Shown here: positions 7,085-12,937 of the stretch, in pieces
Numbering within the stretch: the stretch's first letter is position 1
Layout: each line of letters starts with the position of its first letter
From: an uncultured bacterium
GTDB lineage: Bacteria; Cyanobacteriota; Vampirovibrionia; Gastranaerophilales; Gastranaerophilaceae
Direction: 5' to 3'
Assembly: GCA_949288685.1 (NCBI GenBank)
Contig: CASELB010000012.1
Coordinates: forward strand, 1 to 14,445
DNA length: 14,445 nt
The notes under the pieces: generated by a model
What the model was told of the DNA's origin: nothing
Database searches by the model: none
What the model saw: only the letters and a program-made list of their open reading frames with translations
Made by a program: the position numbers and the translations under genes

Positions 7085-7546
7085 TTATATCGATTTAATA
7101 AGGTTAGCAGTTTCAATAGCTGTGCGTGCGGCTTCAGAACCTTTGTTTCCGGCTTTTGTGCCTGCCCGTTCTATTGCCTGTTCGATATTTTCTGTTGTGA
7201 GTACTCCAAATATTACCGGGATACCTTCATCAAGAGCAACTTTTGCAATCCCTTTTGAAATTTCAGCACTTACATAATCAAAATGAGCTGTTGCTCCTCT
7301 GATTACGGCGCCAAGTGCAATAATTGCATCATACTTTTGGGTTTTAGCGCATTTTTGTGCAATGAGGGGGATTTCAAATGAGCCGGGAACCCATACTATG
7401 TCAATTTCTTCTTCTTTGACCCCGTGGCGTCTTAGTTCATCAAGCGCACCGGATAGCAGTTTTGATGTGATAAACTCGTTAAACCTTGCAGCAATAATAC
7501 AAAACCTGCTGCCGTTAGGTGTTAAAAATCCCTCAATAGTTTTCAT
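7085..7546 (-). CDS. ribH: 6,7-dimethyl-8-ribityllumazine synthase
   Basis: This 153-residue protein is the penultimate enzyme of riboflavin synthesis. It condenses 5-amino-6-ribitylamino-uracil with 3,4-dihydroxy-2-butanone 4-phosphate, usually within a 60-mer shell. Active-site elements are all visible: Phe22 in ARFNEFIT, VPGSFEIP (53-60), GAVIRGATAHFDYV with catalytic His88, GVLTTEN (114-120) and Arg127 in IEQAIERAGTKAGNKG. Numbering coincides with the Bacillus subtilis enzyme. AAGGAG nine bases before ATG supports the start. It is the first gene of the five-gene minus-strand run. No other rib genes are present, and no FMN riboswitch was recognised in its short leader. Confidence 0.97.
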   Translation of the reverse strand: MKTIEGFLTPNGSRFCIIAARFNEFITSKLLSGALDELRRHGVKEEEIDIVWVPGSFEIPLIAQKCAKTQKYDAIIALGAVIRGATAHFDYVSAEISKGIAKVALDEGIPVIFGVLTTENIEQAIERAGTKAGNKGSEAARTAIETANLIKSI

Positions 7547-7569
7547 AATACATTACTCCTTATATAGAT

Positions 7570-7596
7570 TTTATAACATAAACAAACTTTTTACAA
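7570..7596 (-). promoter_or_regulatory. Possible promoter of the ribH operon
   Basis: On the minus strand TTGTAA (7596-7591) and TATAAA (7575-7570) are separated by 15 bases, shorter than the ideal 17. The -10 element lies about 24 bases before the ribH start codon, which would give a very short leader. This is the best sigma-70-like match in the gap upstream of ribH, but the short spacer keeps confidence low. Confidence 0.35.
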
Positions 7597-7634
7597 GTTT
7601 ATGGAAATTATTTGATGTTTATTTATAAATTAAA

Positions 7635-7670
7635 GAGGCTGATACACAGAAACTTCTGTATATCAGCCTC
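7635..7670 (-). terminator. Long stem-loop, probable minus-strand terminator
   Basis: GAGGCTGATA (7635-7644) pairs perfectly with TATCAGCCTC (7661-7670). After one mismatch, ACAGAA (7646-7651) pairs with TTCTGT (7654-7659), giving 16 pairs. On the minus strand the stem is followed by TTTAATTTAT, an imperfect T-run; on the plus strand CCCC follows. It is therefore best read as the end of minus-strand transcripts, either read-through from the response regulator or a small RNA encoded in this gap. Confidence 0.6.
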
Positions 7671-7677
7671 CCCTTAC

Positions 7678-7716
7678 CGTACAACGGATTAAACGTAACA
7701 AACAATTGTACGTTTA
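7678..7716. repeat. Two mutually exclusive hairpins sharing one arm
   Basis: CGTACAA (7678-7684) can pair with TTGTACG (7706-7712), and TAAACGTA (7690-7697) can pair with TACGTTTA (7709-7716). The right-hand arms overlap by four bases, so only one stem can form at a time. It lies just next to the long stem-loop at 7635-7670. Such a switch-like layout could act in RNA, or the palindromic sequence could be a protein-binding site. Confidence 0.4.
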
Positions 7717-7974
7717 CTTATTCTCGTTCTCTCTATTTATTAATTATGCCTGTATTTGAAAACAGAATCTTACTGTATAAAAGCGTTGTATTTTATTTTG
7801 TAAAATGTTTTGCTCTGTTTCTGTCTTTTTGTACCCGGTGAACTAATCTTTATTTCTTTAAACCCTGCAGTCTCGATAAATCTAAATTACTTTTACCCCG
7901 ATGATTTATTTTGTCTGTTTTAATTGTATTTTGAAAAAAGTTATAGAATGAAAACAAAAATGTTGGTCTTAATC

Positions 7975-8649
7975 TTATACAAGACCCTCTTTTACTGCTT
8001 TAACCGCAGCCTGTACTCTGTCATTTACGCACATTTTTTGAAGAATGGAACAAACATGCGCTTTTGCCGTGTGTACACTTACGATTAATTCTTTTGCAAT
8101 TTCAGTGTTGCTTTTGCCTGCAACAAGATGTTTTAAAACTTCGTATTCTCTTTCTGTAAGCGGAACACGGTTTTTGTCGTTAGTTTTATCCTGCAATATA
8201 CCTGCTGTATCTTGTTTAGGAAAAGCGTTAATAACTTTGGAAGCAATTTCCGGATCTAACCAGCAAACGCCTTGAGCGACATCTCTGATAACATCTGCCA
8301 GTTTGCCGGGATCAATATCTTTCAGGCAATAAGCAATCGCACCTGAACTTAATGTTGCAATTACTTCTTCTTCCCTGTCATGAGAAGTTAGTGCAATTAC
8401 CTTGATTTCAGGATTGAATGCTTTTACCTGAATGGTTGCTTCAATACCGTTCATGCCGGCTAAGCCTAAGTCCATAAGTACAACATCAGGATTAAGTCTT
8501 TTAATGAAGTTTAATCCGTCAACTGCATTATCACTTTCGGCTACGACTTCGATGTCTTCGTTTTCGTTTAGCGCACATCTCAAGCCGACTCTGGTGAGTT
8601 TGAAATCTTCAATGATTACAACTCTGATTACTTTTGATTTTACAGTCAT
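7975..8649 (-). CDS. NarL/FixJ-family response regulator (REC + LuxR-type HTH)
   Basis: This 224-residue two-domain transcription factor has a receiver domain at about 8-125 with acidic pair Glu14-Asp15, phospho-acceptor Asp60 in VVLMDLGLAGMNG, Thr88 in IALTS and Lys110 in YCLKD. A charged linker (about 143-162) leads to a LuxR-type helix-turn-helix at about 163-224: LTEREYEVLKHLVAGKSNTE, then ELIVSVHTAKAHVCSILQKM. All phosphorylation-site residues are present, so it should accept phosphate from a sensor kinase, but no kinase is adjacent (orphan regulator). GAGAGGAG with good spacing supports the ATG at 8649. It is divergent from the flagellin gene, and the 237-bp region between them contains a NarL-type dyad, suggesting autoregulation and possibly control of flagellin. 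Confidence 0.94.
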   Translation of the reverse strand: MTVKSKVIRVVIIEDFKLTRVGLRCALNENEDIEVVAESDNAVDGLNFIKRLNPDVVLMDLGLAGMNGIEATIQVKAFNPEIKVIALTSHDREEEVIATLSSGAIAYCLKDIDPGKLADVIRDVAQGVCWLDPEIASKVINAFPKQDTAGILQDKTNDKNRVPLTEREYEVLKHLVAGKSNTEIAKELIVSVHTAKAHVCSILQKMCVNDRVQAAVKAVKEGLV

Positions 8650-8676
8650 TATTTTACTCCTCTCTGATACTATTAA

Positions 8677-8682
8677 ATTATA
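8677..8682 (-). promoter_or_regulatory. -10 element of the response-regulator promoter
   Basis: A perfect TATAAT on the minus strand lies 28 bases before the regulator's ATG. The position expected for a -35 box (about 8700-8705) lacks a recognisable hexamer and instead overlaps the dyad at 8702-8717, a layout typical of activator-dependent promoters. Confidence 0.55.
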
Positions 8683-8701
8683 TCCATGTTGCGTAGTATA
8701 T

Positions 8702-8717
8702 TACCCACCTGGGGGTA
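8702..8717. promoter_or_regulatory. NarL-type 7-2-7 dyad operator
   Basis: TACCCAC-CT-GGGGGTA is two inverted heptamers, TACCCAC and (reverse strand) TACCCCC, separated by two bases. The NarL heptamer consensus is TACYYMT, and NarL-family dimers bind the 7-2-7 arrangement. Both halves match six of seven positions and share the same deviation (final C). It overlaps the -35 region of the response-regulator gene and lies about 170 bp upstream of the flagellin start. Confidence 0.5.
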
Positions 8718-8757
8718 ATTTCATGCATTCTTTGGTTTTGTTCGGGATTTTTTACAA

Positions 8758-8784
8758 CTAAAGTTAGAGAAACTTCTAACTTAG
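8758..8784. repeat. Inverted repeat in the flagellin upstream region
   Basis: AAGTTAGA (8761-8768) and TCTAACTT (8775-8782) are perfect 8-bp arms around a 6-base centre. CT and AG flank them, with one bulged A. It lies between the 7-2-7 dyad and the flagellin gene. It could be a regulator site or an RNA stem; no T-run follows, so it does not look like a terminator. Confidence 0.4.
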
Positions 8785-8848
8785 TGGCAATACAACTTAA
8801 TGCTAAAAACATTTAACATAACAGTGTGAGGGAAAAAGACTCTCACGA

Positions 8849-8864
8849 TATTAATATATGAAAA
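8849..8864. repeat. Left arm of a 16-bp inverted repeat enclosing the flagellin gene
   Basis: TATTAATATATGAAAA here is the exact reverse complement of 9782-9797. The Shine-Dalgarno AGGAG of flagellin (8871-8875) begins six bases inside this arm. The pair encloses 917 bases, namely the ribosome-binding site, the whole flagellin gene and 19 bases after its stop. Confidence 0.75.
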
Positions 8865-8886
8865 TAGCACAGGAGATTTAAAAGAA

Positions 8887-9762
8887 ATGGCACTCACACT
8901 TAACACAAACATCATTTCGATGAAGGTTAGGACGAACCTTCAAACTGCTACTGATGGTTTGAATACTGCCATTGAAAGAATGACAACCGGTTATAGAATT
9001 AACTCATCAATGGACGATGCTGCCGGTTATTCAATTGCGGTTTCTATGGAAGCAGATTTAGGTTCTTACAATGTTGCATCCGACAATGCTCAAATCGGAT
9101 CAGACATGCTTACTACGTTAGAAGGAAACTATGATTTAATTAACGATCACCTTCAACGTATCAGAGAATTAACAGAACAAGCGGCAAACGATACTTACGG
9201 GCAAGAATCAAGAGAAGCAATACAAGCCGAAATCACTGCAAGACTTGAAGAAGTCAGCCGTATTGCAAAATCATGTGACTACAACGGTTTAAAACTGATG
9301 GATGGAACAGTAAGAGCTGAAGGTTATAATATTCAAGTCGGTATAGACGGGTCTGAAACAAGCCGTATTAATCTTTCACAAGATCTTTTTGCAGATTGTA
9401 CAAGTACAGCGTTATTCGCTGCTATTGGCGGCGGGTATACACCGGAAGATGTTGCTGAAAAATGTGCCGGGTTAGATGCTACGGAACTTGCGCACGAAAT
9501 GCTTTCTGTTCTTGACGAAGCAATGGCTAATGTATCATCAAGAGTAACACTTCTTGGTGCTGCACAGAACAAAATAGAATCAGCATCTTCATCAATTGAA
9601 GTAGCAACTATTAACCAAACATCTTCATTATCAACAATAAGAGATGCAGATGTCGCGGAAGAATCAACAAACTATATCCAACAACAAATTATTCAGAGTG
9701 CAGCATCAACACTGCTGGCAACAGCAAACCAAACTCCGTCAATTGCGCTCGACTTAATTTAA
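8887..9762 (+). CDS. fliC: Flagellin
   Basis: This 291-residue filament subunit is short, with only the conserved D0/D1 parts and a small middle. The N-terminal region opens MALTLNTNIISM, continues with GYRINSSMDDAAGYSIA (35-51) and LQRIRELTEQAAN (89-101), the segment that in Salmonella FliC contacts TLR5; Arg91, Leu95 and Glu115 correspond to the FliC residues 90, 94 and 114. The variable middle spans only about 140-200. The C-terminal coil runs through ASSSIEVATINQTSSLSTIRD and ends ANQTPSIALDLI. Three cysteines (130, 171, 193) are present, unusual for a flagellin. AGGAG eleven bases before ATG is the ribosome-binding site. The gene stands alone, divergent from the response regulator and convergent with fliR, followed by a strong terminator. 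A textbook sigma-28 promoter was not found; ACGATAT at 8845-8851 resembles its -10 box but lacks a matching -35. Confidence 0.96.
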   Translation: MALTLNTNIISMKVRTNLQTATDGLNTAIERMTTGYRINSSMDDAAGYSIAVSMEADLGSYNVASDNAQIGSDMLTTLEGNYDLINDHLQRIRELTEQAANDTYGQESREAIQAEITARLEEVSRIAKSCDYNGLKLMDGTVRAEGYNIQVGIDGSETSRINLSQDLFADCTSTALFAAIGGGYTPEDVAEKCAGLDATELAHEMLSVLDEAMANVSSRVTLLGAAQNKIESASSSIEVATINQTSSLSTIRDADVAEESTNYIQQQIIQSAASTLLATANQTPSIALDLI

Positions 9763-9781
9763 TAATCAGGTTGAGAGACCG

Positions 9782-9797
9782 TTTTCATATATTAATA
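9782..9797. repeat. Right arm of a 16-bp inverted repeat enclosing the flagellin gene
   Basis: TTTTCATATATTAATA is the exact reverse complement of 8849-8864. It starts 20 bases after the flagellin stop and ends two bases before the terminator stem, so the terminator is outside the enclosed segment. Confidence 0.75.
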
Positions 9798-9799
9798 AG

Positions 9800-9826
9800 A
9801 GCCGGCTGGTGCCGGCTTTTTATTTT
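9800..9826 (+). terminator. Rho-independent terminator of flagellin
   Basis: AGCCGGC (9800-9806) pairs with GCCGGCT (9811-9817) around a 4-base loop, TGGT, and TTTTATTTT follows. It lies between the convergent flagellin and fliR genes. On the minus strand the tail is CTTATTAAT, so it may also weakly stop the flagellar operon. Confidence 0.92.
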
Positions 9827-9828
9827 GC

Positions 9829-10608
9829 TTAGAATATTGCAGCATGCGAGGTAAAGAAATCGGTTATAACATTAACAAGCATTGGTAAAATCCAAATCAT
9901 TATAGCTGCTCCGAATACAGGTTTAAACAGGAAACTTAATTGGAAAACGTTAACCTGTGGTGCTGTTCTTGAAATAATACCCAAAATTATATCCTGTCCT
10001 AAGGTCGCTAAAAGTATAGGTGCCGCAAGCTGCAGTCCTATATATAAAACGTTTGATGTCATTGTAATTAAGTAATCAAGATTGATAATTTGTTCTAACG
10101 GCAGTGAACTTGCATAAATTGGGAAGATTTCAAAACTCCTTATAAGCGCCCTGAACATCCAGAAAAGTCCGCCGATATGTATAAATAAAATTGTGCCAAA
10201 AAGCGTAAGACAGTTGCTTAAAAGTGCGGTCTGGCTGTTAGAGGACGGATCCATAACCATGGCTGAAGATAGCCCCATCTGTGTATTAATCATATCTCCG
10301 GCTGATTCTATTGCAAGTATAAGCAGTCTTGCAGTGTATCCAATAATTGCGCCGCAGGTTATATTAAGGATTACAAGTAAAAACAGCGAAGTGTGCTCGG
10401 GTACAGGCGGCGGGTTAAGTAAAGGCGTTAACATTAGTGTAAATAAAAATACAAAGCCTATTTTAACGTATGATATTACGTCTGTCCTGTGAAAAACAGG
10501 TGCAAATCTGACAAAACCTATCAGTCGGGCAAAAACTACAACACCTGCAAAAAAGTAGGCATTAAATTGTGGAAATAATGTGGATATTCCGCTTATAATG
10601 TCTTCCAT
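9829..10608 (-). CDS. fliR: Flagellar export gate protein FliR
   Basis: This 259-residue polytopic membrane protein is the single-copy FliR subunit of the FliPQR type III export gate at the flagellar base. About six hydrophobic segments are seen. Family signatures include FFAGVVVFARLIGFVRFAPVF near the N-terminus, GYTARLLILAIESAGDMINTQMGLS (about 91-115) and a C-terminal FLFKPVFGAAIMIWILP. Length agrees with FliR of other bacteria. The start overlaps the stop of the upstream exported-protein gene by one base (TAATG), so the two are translationally coupled. It is the last gene of the minus-strand flagellar run; flhB and flhA, often next in other genomes, are not here. Confidence 0.95.
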   Translation of the reverse strand: MEDIISGISTLFPQFNAYFFAGVVVFARLIGFVRFAPVFHRTDVISYVKIGFVFLFTLMLTPLLNPPPVPEHTSLFLLVILNITCGAIIGYTARLLILAIESAGDMINTQMGLSSAMVMDPSSNSQTALLSNCLTLFGTILFIHIGGLFWMFRALIRSFEIFPIYASSLPLEQIINLDYLITMTSNVLYIGLQLAAPILLATLGQDIILGIISRTAPQVNVFQLSFLFKPVFGAAIMIWILPMLVNVITDFFTSHAAIF

Positions 10609-11027
10609 TAGTAGTCTTCATCCCCTATTTTTATTTCTATTGACGTTAACCCCTTGGGTGATATTCGCTTTTTATGCACGGCAGCGGGCGGCGGGTCAAT
10701 TTCAAATACTCCGGGAGCAGTATCAAGTATATAGCAGGAATAATCACCGCTTGTTTTTAATTCTGTCTTATTTTTTGTGATATTCATACTAAACTCGCTT
10801 TTTTCTCCTCCTGAGGTTAAAACAAATTTACCTTTTCCTTCTTTTTTGCACTCTACAATCACTATATTTTTTTCGTTCATTATAGTGGTAATTTCTCTGA
10901 TATTAATTATATCCGGTGTTTTGTTTTCAATTGTGGTAATTGTCTTATCCGAAGTTATAATATAGTTTTCAAACCCGAATGCCGCAGGTGCGGCGGCAAG
11001 GCAAAATATTAAAAGTAGTTTTTTCAT
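10608..11027 (-). CDS. Exported small protein of unknown function between fliQ and fliR
   Basis: This 139-residue protein has a clear signal peptide: Lys2-Lys3, a hydrophobic core LLLIFCLAAAPAAFG, and a likely cleavage near residue 18. The mature part is rich in alternating beta-type residues (TITTIENKTPDIINIREITT, then NIVIVECKKEGKGKFVLTSG). This resembles the small N-terminal beta domain of secretion and pilus assembly proteins (the T2SS/T3SS pilus-N type), but that is only a pattern match. Two cysteines, about residues 59 and 97, could form a disulfide outside the cytoplasm. It starts directly at the fliQ stop and overlaps fliR, so it belongs to the export-gate operon. It is not one of the standard fli genes, and no function is assigned. 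Confidence 0.85.
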   Translation of the reverse strand: MKKLLLIFCLAAAPAAFGFENYIITSDKTITTIENKTPDIINIREITTIMNEKNIVIVECKKEGKGKFVLTSGGEKSEFSMNITKNKTELKTSGDYSCYILDTAPGVFEIDPPPAAVHKKRISPKGLTSIEIKIGDEDY

Positions 11028-11873
11028 CTATTCCCACCCCATGATTTTATTTGTTTCTACGAAATTAGGTTTTGGCATTGGCGGCATACGGTTGGCATCG
11101 TATTTAATTTTTTGCTGTCTGTCAATAAACGGTACTTTCCCCGGATTTTTCATTATTTCATTCAGAGTAGGTTTATTTTTAAAAGAGTCGGTCATTTCAC
11201 TGTCAAAAGGTGTTGTATATCTGTAGTAATCGGCTGGCAGAGCAAAACTTCCCTCTCTCGGTGCTACTTCAAAGGCAAGTACATACCCCTGCCTGAAAGA
11301 GTTTTCCAGTATTTTTATAAACCCGAAACCGAGTAGTATTATGACCAGAAATACCAGAAATATTTTAGGCGCGGCGACGATTGTTTGTTCTTGCACCTGT
11401 GTTACCGCCTGTACAATCCCGATTACAAGCCCTACTGCCGCAGCCGTAATTACCGCAGGCATTGAGATTGCAAGCATTGATAAAATAGCTCTTCCCATAT
11501 ATTCCATAAGATGTCTTATATCCGGTGTCGTGCGTTTTGACACATCGTTAACAAGTGTCATAGGCGGGGTGTATTTATGATACTCCGCGGGCAGGACGTA
11601 ACTTTCATTTTTAGGCAGGATATTGAAAGCAATATTTGCACCTTCCTGAAAATTATTTATTAAGCTGTTAGTAAAAGTATATCCGCCAATTAAAATAACC
11701 ATAAAAACAAGAAGAATTTTAGGAGCTGCAACAATTGTTTGTTCCTGGATTTGTGTAACAGCTTGCAGTATACCTATGATAAGACCGACAGCCGCGGCTG
11801 TAAGCACGACAGGCATAGATATTGAAAGCATTACCATAAAACCTTTTGCCAAAAAATTTGCAAGTAATTCCAT
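11028..11873 (-). CDS. fliQ: Tandemly duplicated FliQ (two gate subunits in one chain)
   Basis: FliQ normally has about 89 residues and two membrane helices; this chain has 281. Residues 15-53 and 133-171 are two FliQ cores (SMPVVLTAAAVGLIIGILQA and SMPAVITAAAVGLVIGIVQA, each followed by a loop with VTQ and QEQTIVAAPKI), 33 of 39 identical. Each core is followed by a second membrane helix and then by a matching tail, LPKNESYVLPAEYHKYTPP at 86-104 and APREGSFALPADYYRYTTP at 204-222. The period is exactly 118 residues throughout. A further Pro- and Lys-rich tail fills 230-281. FliQ hairpins pack around FliP in the export gate; in solved gates the tight loop faces the cytoplasm, which would place these tails outside. 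AAAGGAGG precedes the ATG. DNA of the two halves has diverged, so this is an old, selected duplication and not an assembly duplicate. Confidence 0.93.
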   Translation of the reverse strand: MELLANFLAKGFMVMLSISMPVVLTAAAVGLIIGILQAVTQIQEQTIVAAPKILLVFMVILIGGYTFTNSLINNFQEGANIAFNILPKNESYVLPAEYHKYTPPMTLVNDVSKRTTPDIRHLMEYMGRAILSMLAISMPAVITAAAVGLVIGIVQAVTQVQEQTIVAAPKIFLVFLVIILLGFGFIKILENSFRQGYVLAFEVAPREGSFALPADYYRYTTPFDSEMTDSFKNKPTLNEIMKNPGKVPFIDRQQKIKYDANRMPPMPKPNFVETNKIMGWE

Positions 11874-11885
11874 ATCCCGCCTCCT

Positions 11886-12524
11886 TTAATTATAACTTTG
11901 TACCAGACCTTGAACAATTAATGCCCAGCCGTCAACTGCAATGAATATAAGTAATTTAAACGGAAGTGAAATAATTGTTGGTGATAACATCATCATACCA
12001 AGTGCAAGCAAAATATTTGCAACGACTAAATCAAGTACAATAAACGGAACATAAATAATAAAACCGATTTCAAATGCGGTCTTAAGTTCACTTAAAATAT
12101 ATGCGGGTGCTACTTCCCATATAGTGATTTCTTCCGGTGTTTTGGGAGGTTCTTTACGCTTTAGTTCTACAAAGAATGCTAAATCGCTTTCTCTTGTTTG
12201 CTTCATCATAAATTCTTTAAGCGGCTTGGAACCTTCATTTATTGCCATTACAAGATTTTGGTTTTTCTGGTAAGGCACAGAGCCCATTTCATACATTTTT
12301 TGGAATACTCCGCCCATTGTGTAGAATGTAAGAATTAAGCATAAACCTACAGTTGCAAGTGCCGGCGGAACCTGAACACCCATTGCTGATTTTAGGAGAG
12401 AAAAAACAATTATAAATCTTAAGAAAGATGTCATACAACAGAATATAAAGGGCAGCATTGAAAATGAAGCCATTACAATCAGCAGTTGTATAACGGGACT
12501 CAGGTCTTTTAGTACATTTTCCAT
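11886..12524 (-). CDS. fliP: Flagellar export gate protein FliP
   Basis: This 212-residue membrane protein forms the five-fold core of the FliPQR export gate. Signature segments are SMLPFIFCCMTSFLRFIIVF (about 22-41), GVQVPPALATVGLCLILTFY (about 49-68), PLKEFMMKQTRESDLAFF (about 101-118) and the C-terminal SELKTAFEIGFIIYVPFIVL followed by ALGMMMLSP, which holds the methionine-rich plug loop, and SLPFKLLIF. It is shorter than typical FliP (about 245) because the cleavable signal peptide of enterobacterial FliP is absent and the protein starts almost at the first membrane helix. AAGGAAG precedes the ATG, and the start overlaps the end of fliO by 16 bases. Confidence 0.96.
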   Translation of the reverse strand: MENVLKDLSPVIQLLIVMASFSMLPFIFCCMTSFLRFIIVFSLLKSAMGVQVPPALATVGLCLILTFYTMGGVFQKMYEMGSVPYQKNQNLVMAINEGSKPLKEFMMKQTRESDLAFFVELKRKEPPKTPEEITIWEVAPAYILSELKTAFEIGFIIYVPFIVLDLVVANILLALGMMMLSPTIISLPFKLLIFIAVDGWALIVQGLVQSYN

Positions 12525-12904
12525 TGTTCTTCTTCCTTATGTTCCAGTTGTTCATTAATTTTTTGTAAAATTCTTTTGTTTGTTATTCGGATATCTTCTT
12601 TACTCTGTGTTGCAGATGCTGTAAATTGTGCTGCAGGGGTTATATTTTTTCCTATTTCCAGCTTTGATAACATAGTTGTTCTTTCAGCGTCTCCAGCGAC
12701 AAGAAAATACTCTTCGCCCGCTTTTATTACATAAATGTTTTTTCTTGGCGCAATTGCAAGTCTGTCCTGGACGCTTAGAAGTTTACTTTCCTGTTTGTGT
12801 CCCTGAATTCCGCACACTTTTTTGTATATACTTACGGCAATAAGCATTACTCCTGACATTGCAAATGCGTATACTATAAAATTTGTAAGATATCCGATAT
12901 TCAT
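12509..12904 (-). CDS. fliO: FliO-like flagellar assembly protein
   Basis: This 131-residue protein has one membrane helix (about 8-27, FIVYAFAMSGVMLIAVSIY) and a small cytoplasmic beta domain whose LSVQDRLAIAPRKNIYVIKA and EEYFLVAGDAERTTMLSKL are typical FliO elements. The C-terminal tail (about 96-131) is charged and helical. FliO assists assembly of the FliP ring. Its place directly before fliP, in the usual O-P-Q-R order, supports the call for this weakly conserved family. The ribosome-binding site is poor, suggesting dependence on translation of the gene before it, which ends 33 bases upstream. Confidence 0.85.
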   Translation of the reverse strand: MNIGYLTNFIVYAFAMSGVMLIAVSIYKKVCGIQGHKQESKLLSVQDRLAIAPRKNIYVIKAGEEYFLVAGDAERTTMLSKLEIGKNITPAAQFTASATQSKEDIRITNKRILQKINEQLEHKEEEQWKMY

Positions 12905-12937
12905 AATTATTACTTAACTCTCAATTTTTAAAAGTCA

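Larger units (their letters stand above)
7547..7974. other. 428-bp gene-free stretch between the response regulator and ribH
   Basis: No convincing reading frame is seen on either strand. The stretch holds the probable ribH promoter (7570-7596), a long stem-loop (7635-7670), two overlapping alternative hairpins (7678-7716) and a looser 7-bp inverted repeat, ATAAATC at 7876-7882 with GATTTAT at 7903-7909. It may be a long 3' UTR of the response regulator, or hold a small RNA ending at the 7635-7670 stem. No known RNA family was recognised. Confidence 0.5.

Noticed and set aside
7547..7640. FMN riboswitch upstream of ribH
   Set aside because: The conserved core segments of the RFN element are not visible, and the probable promoter leaves too short a leader.
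8713..8726. Possible sigma-54 promoter (GG-N10-GC) upstream of flagellin
   Set aside because: Only GG and TGC match; the rest of the -24/-12 consensus is missing and it coincides with the 7-2-7 dyad.
8825..8851. Sigma-28 flagellin promoter
   Set aside because: ACGATAT resembles the -10 box, but no TAAA-type -35 lies at the required distance, so it is not listed as a feature.
11028..11873. FliQ doubling as an assembly artefact
   Set aside because: The two halves differ widely at DNA level and at several amino acids, so a mis-joined duplicate read cannot explain it.
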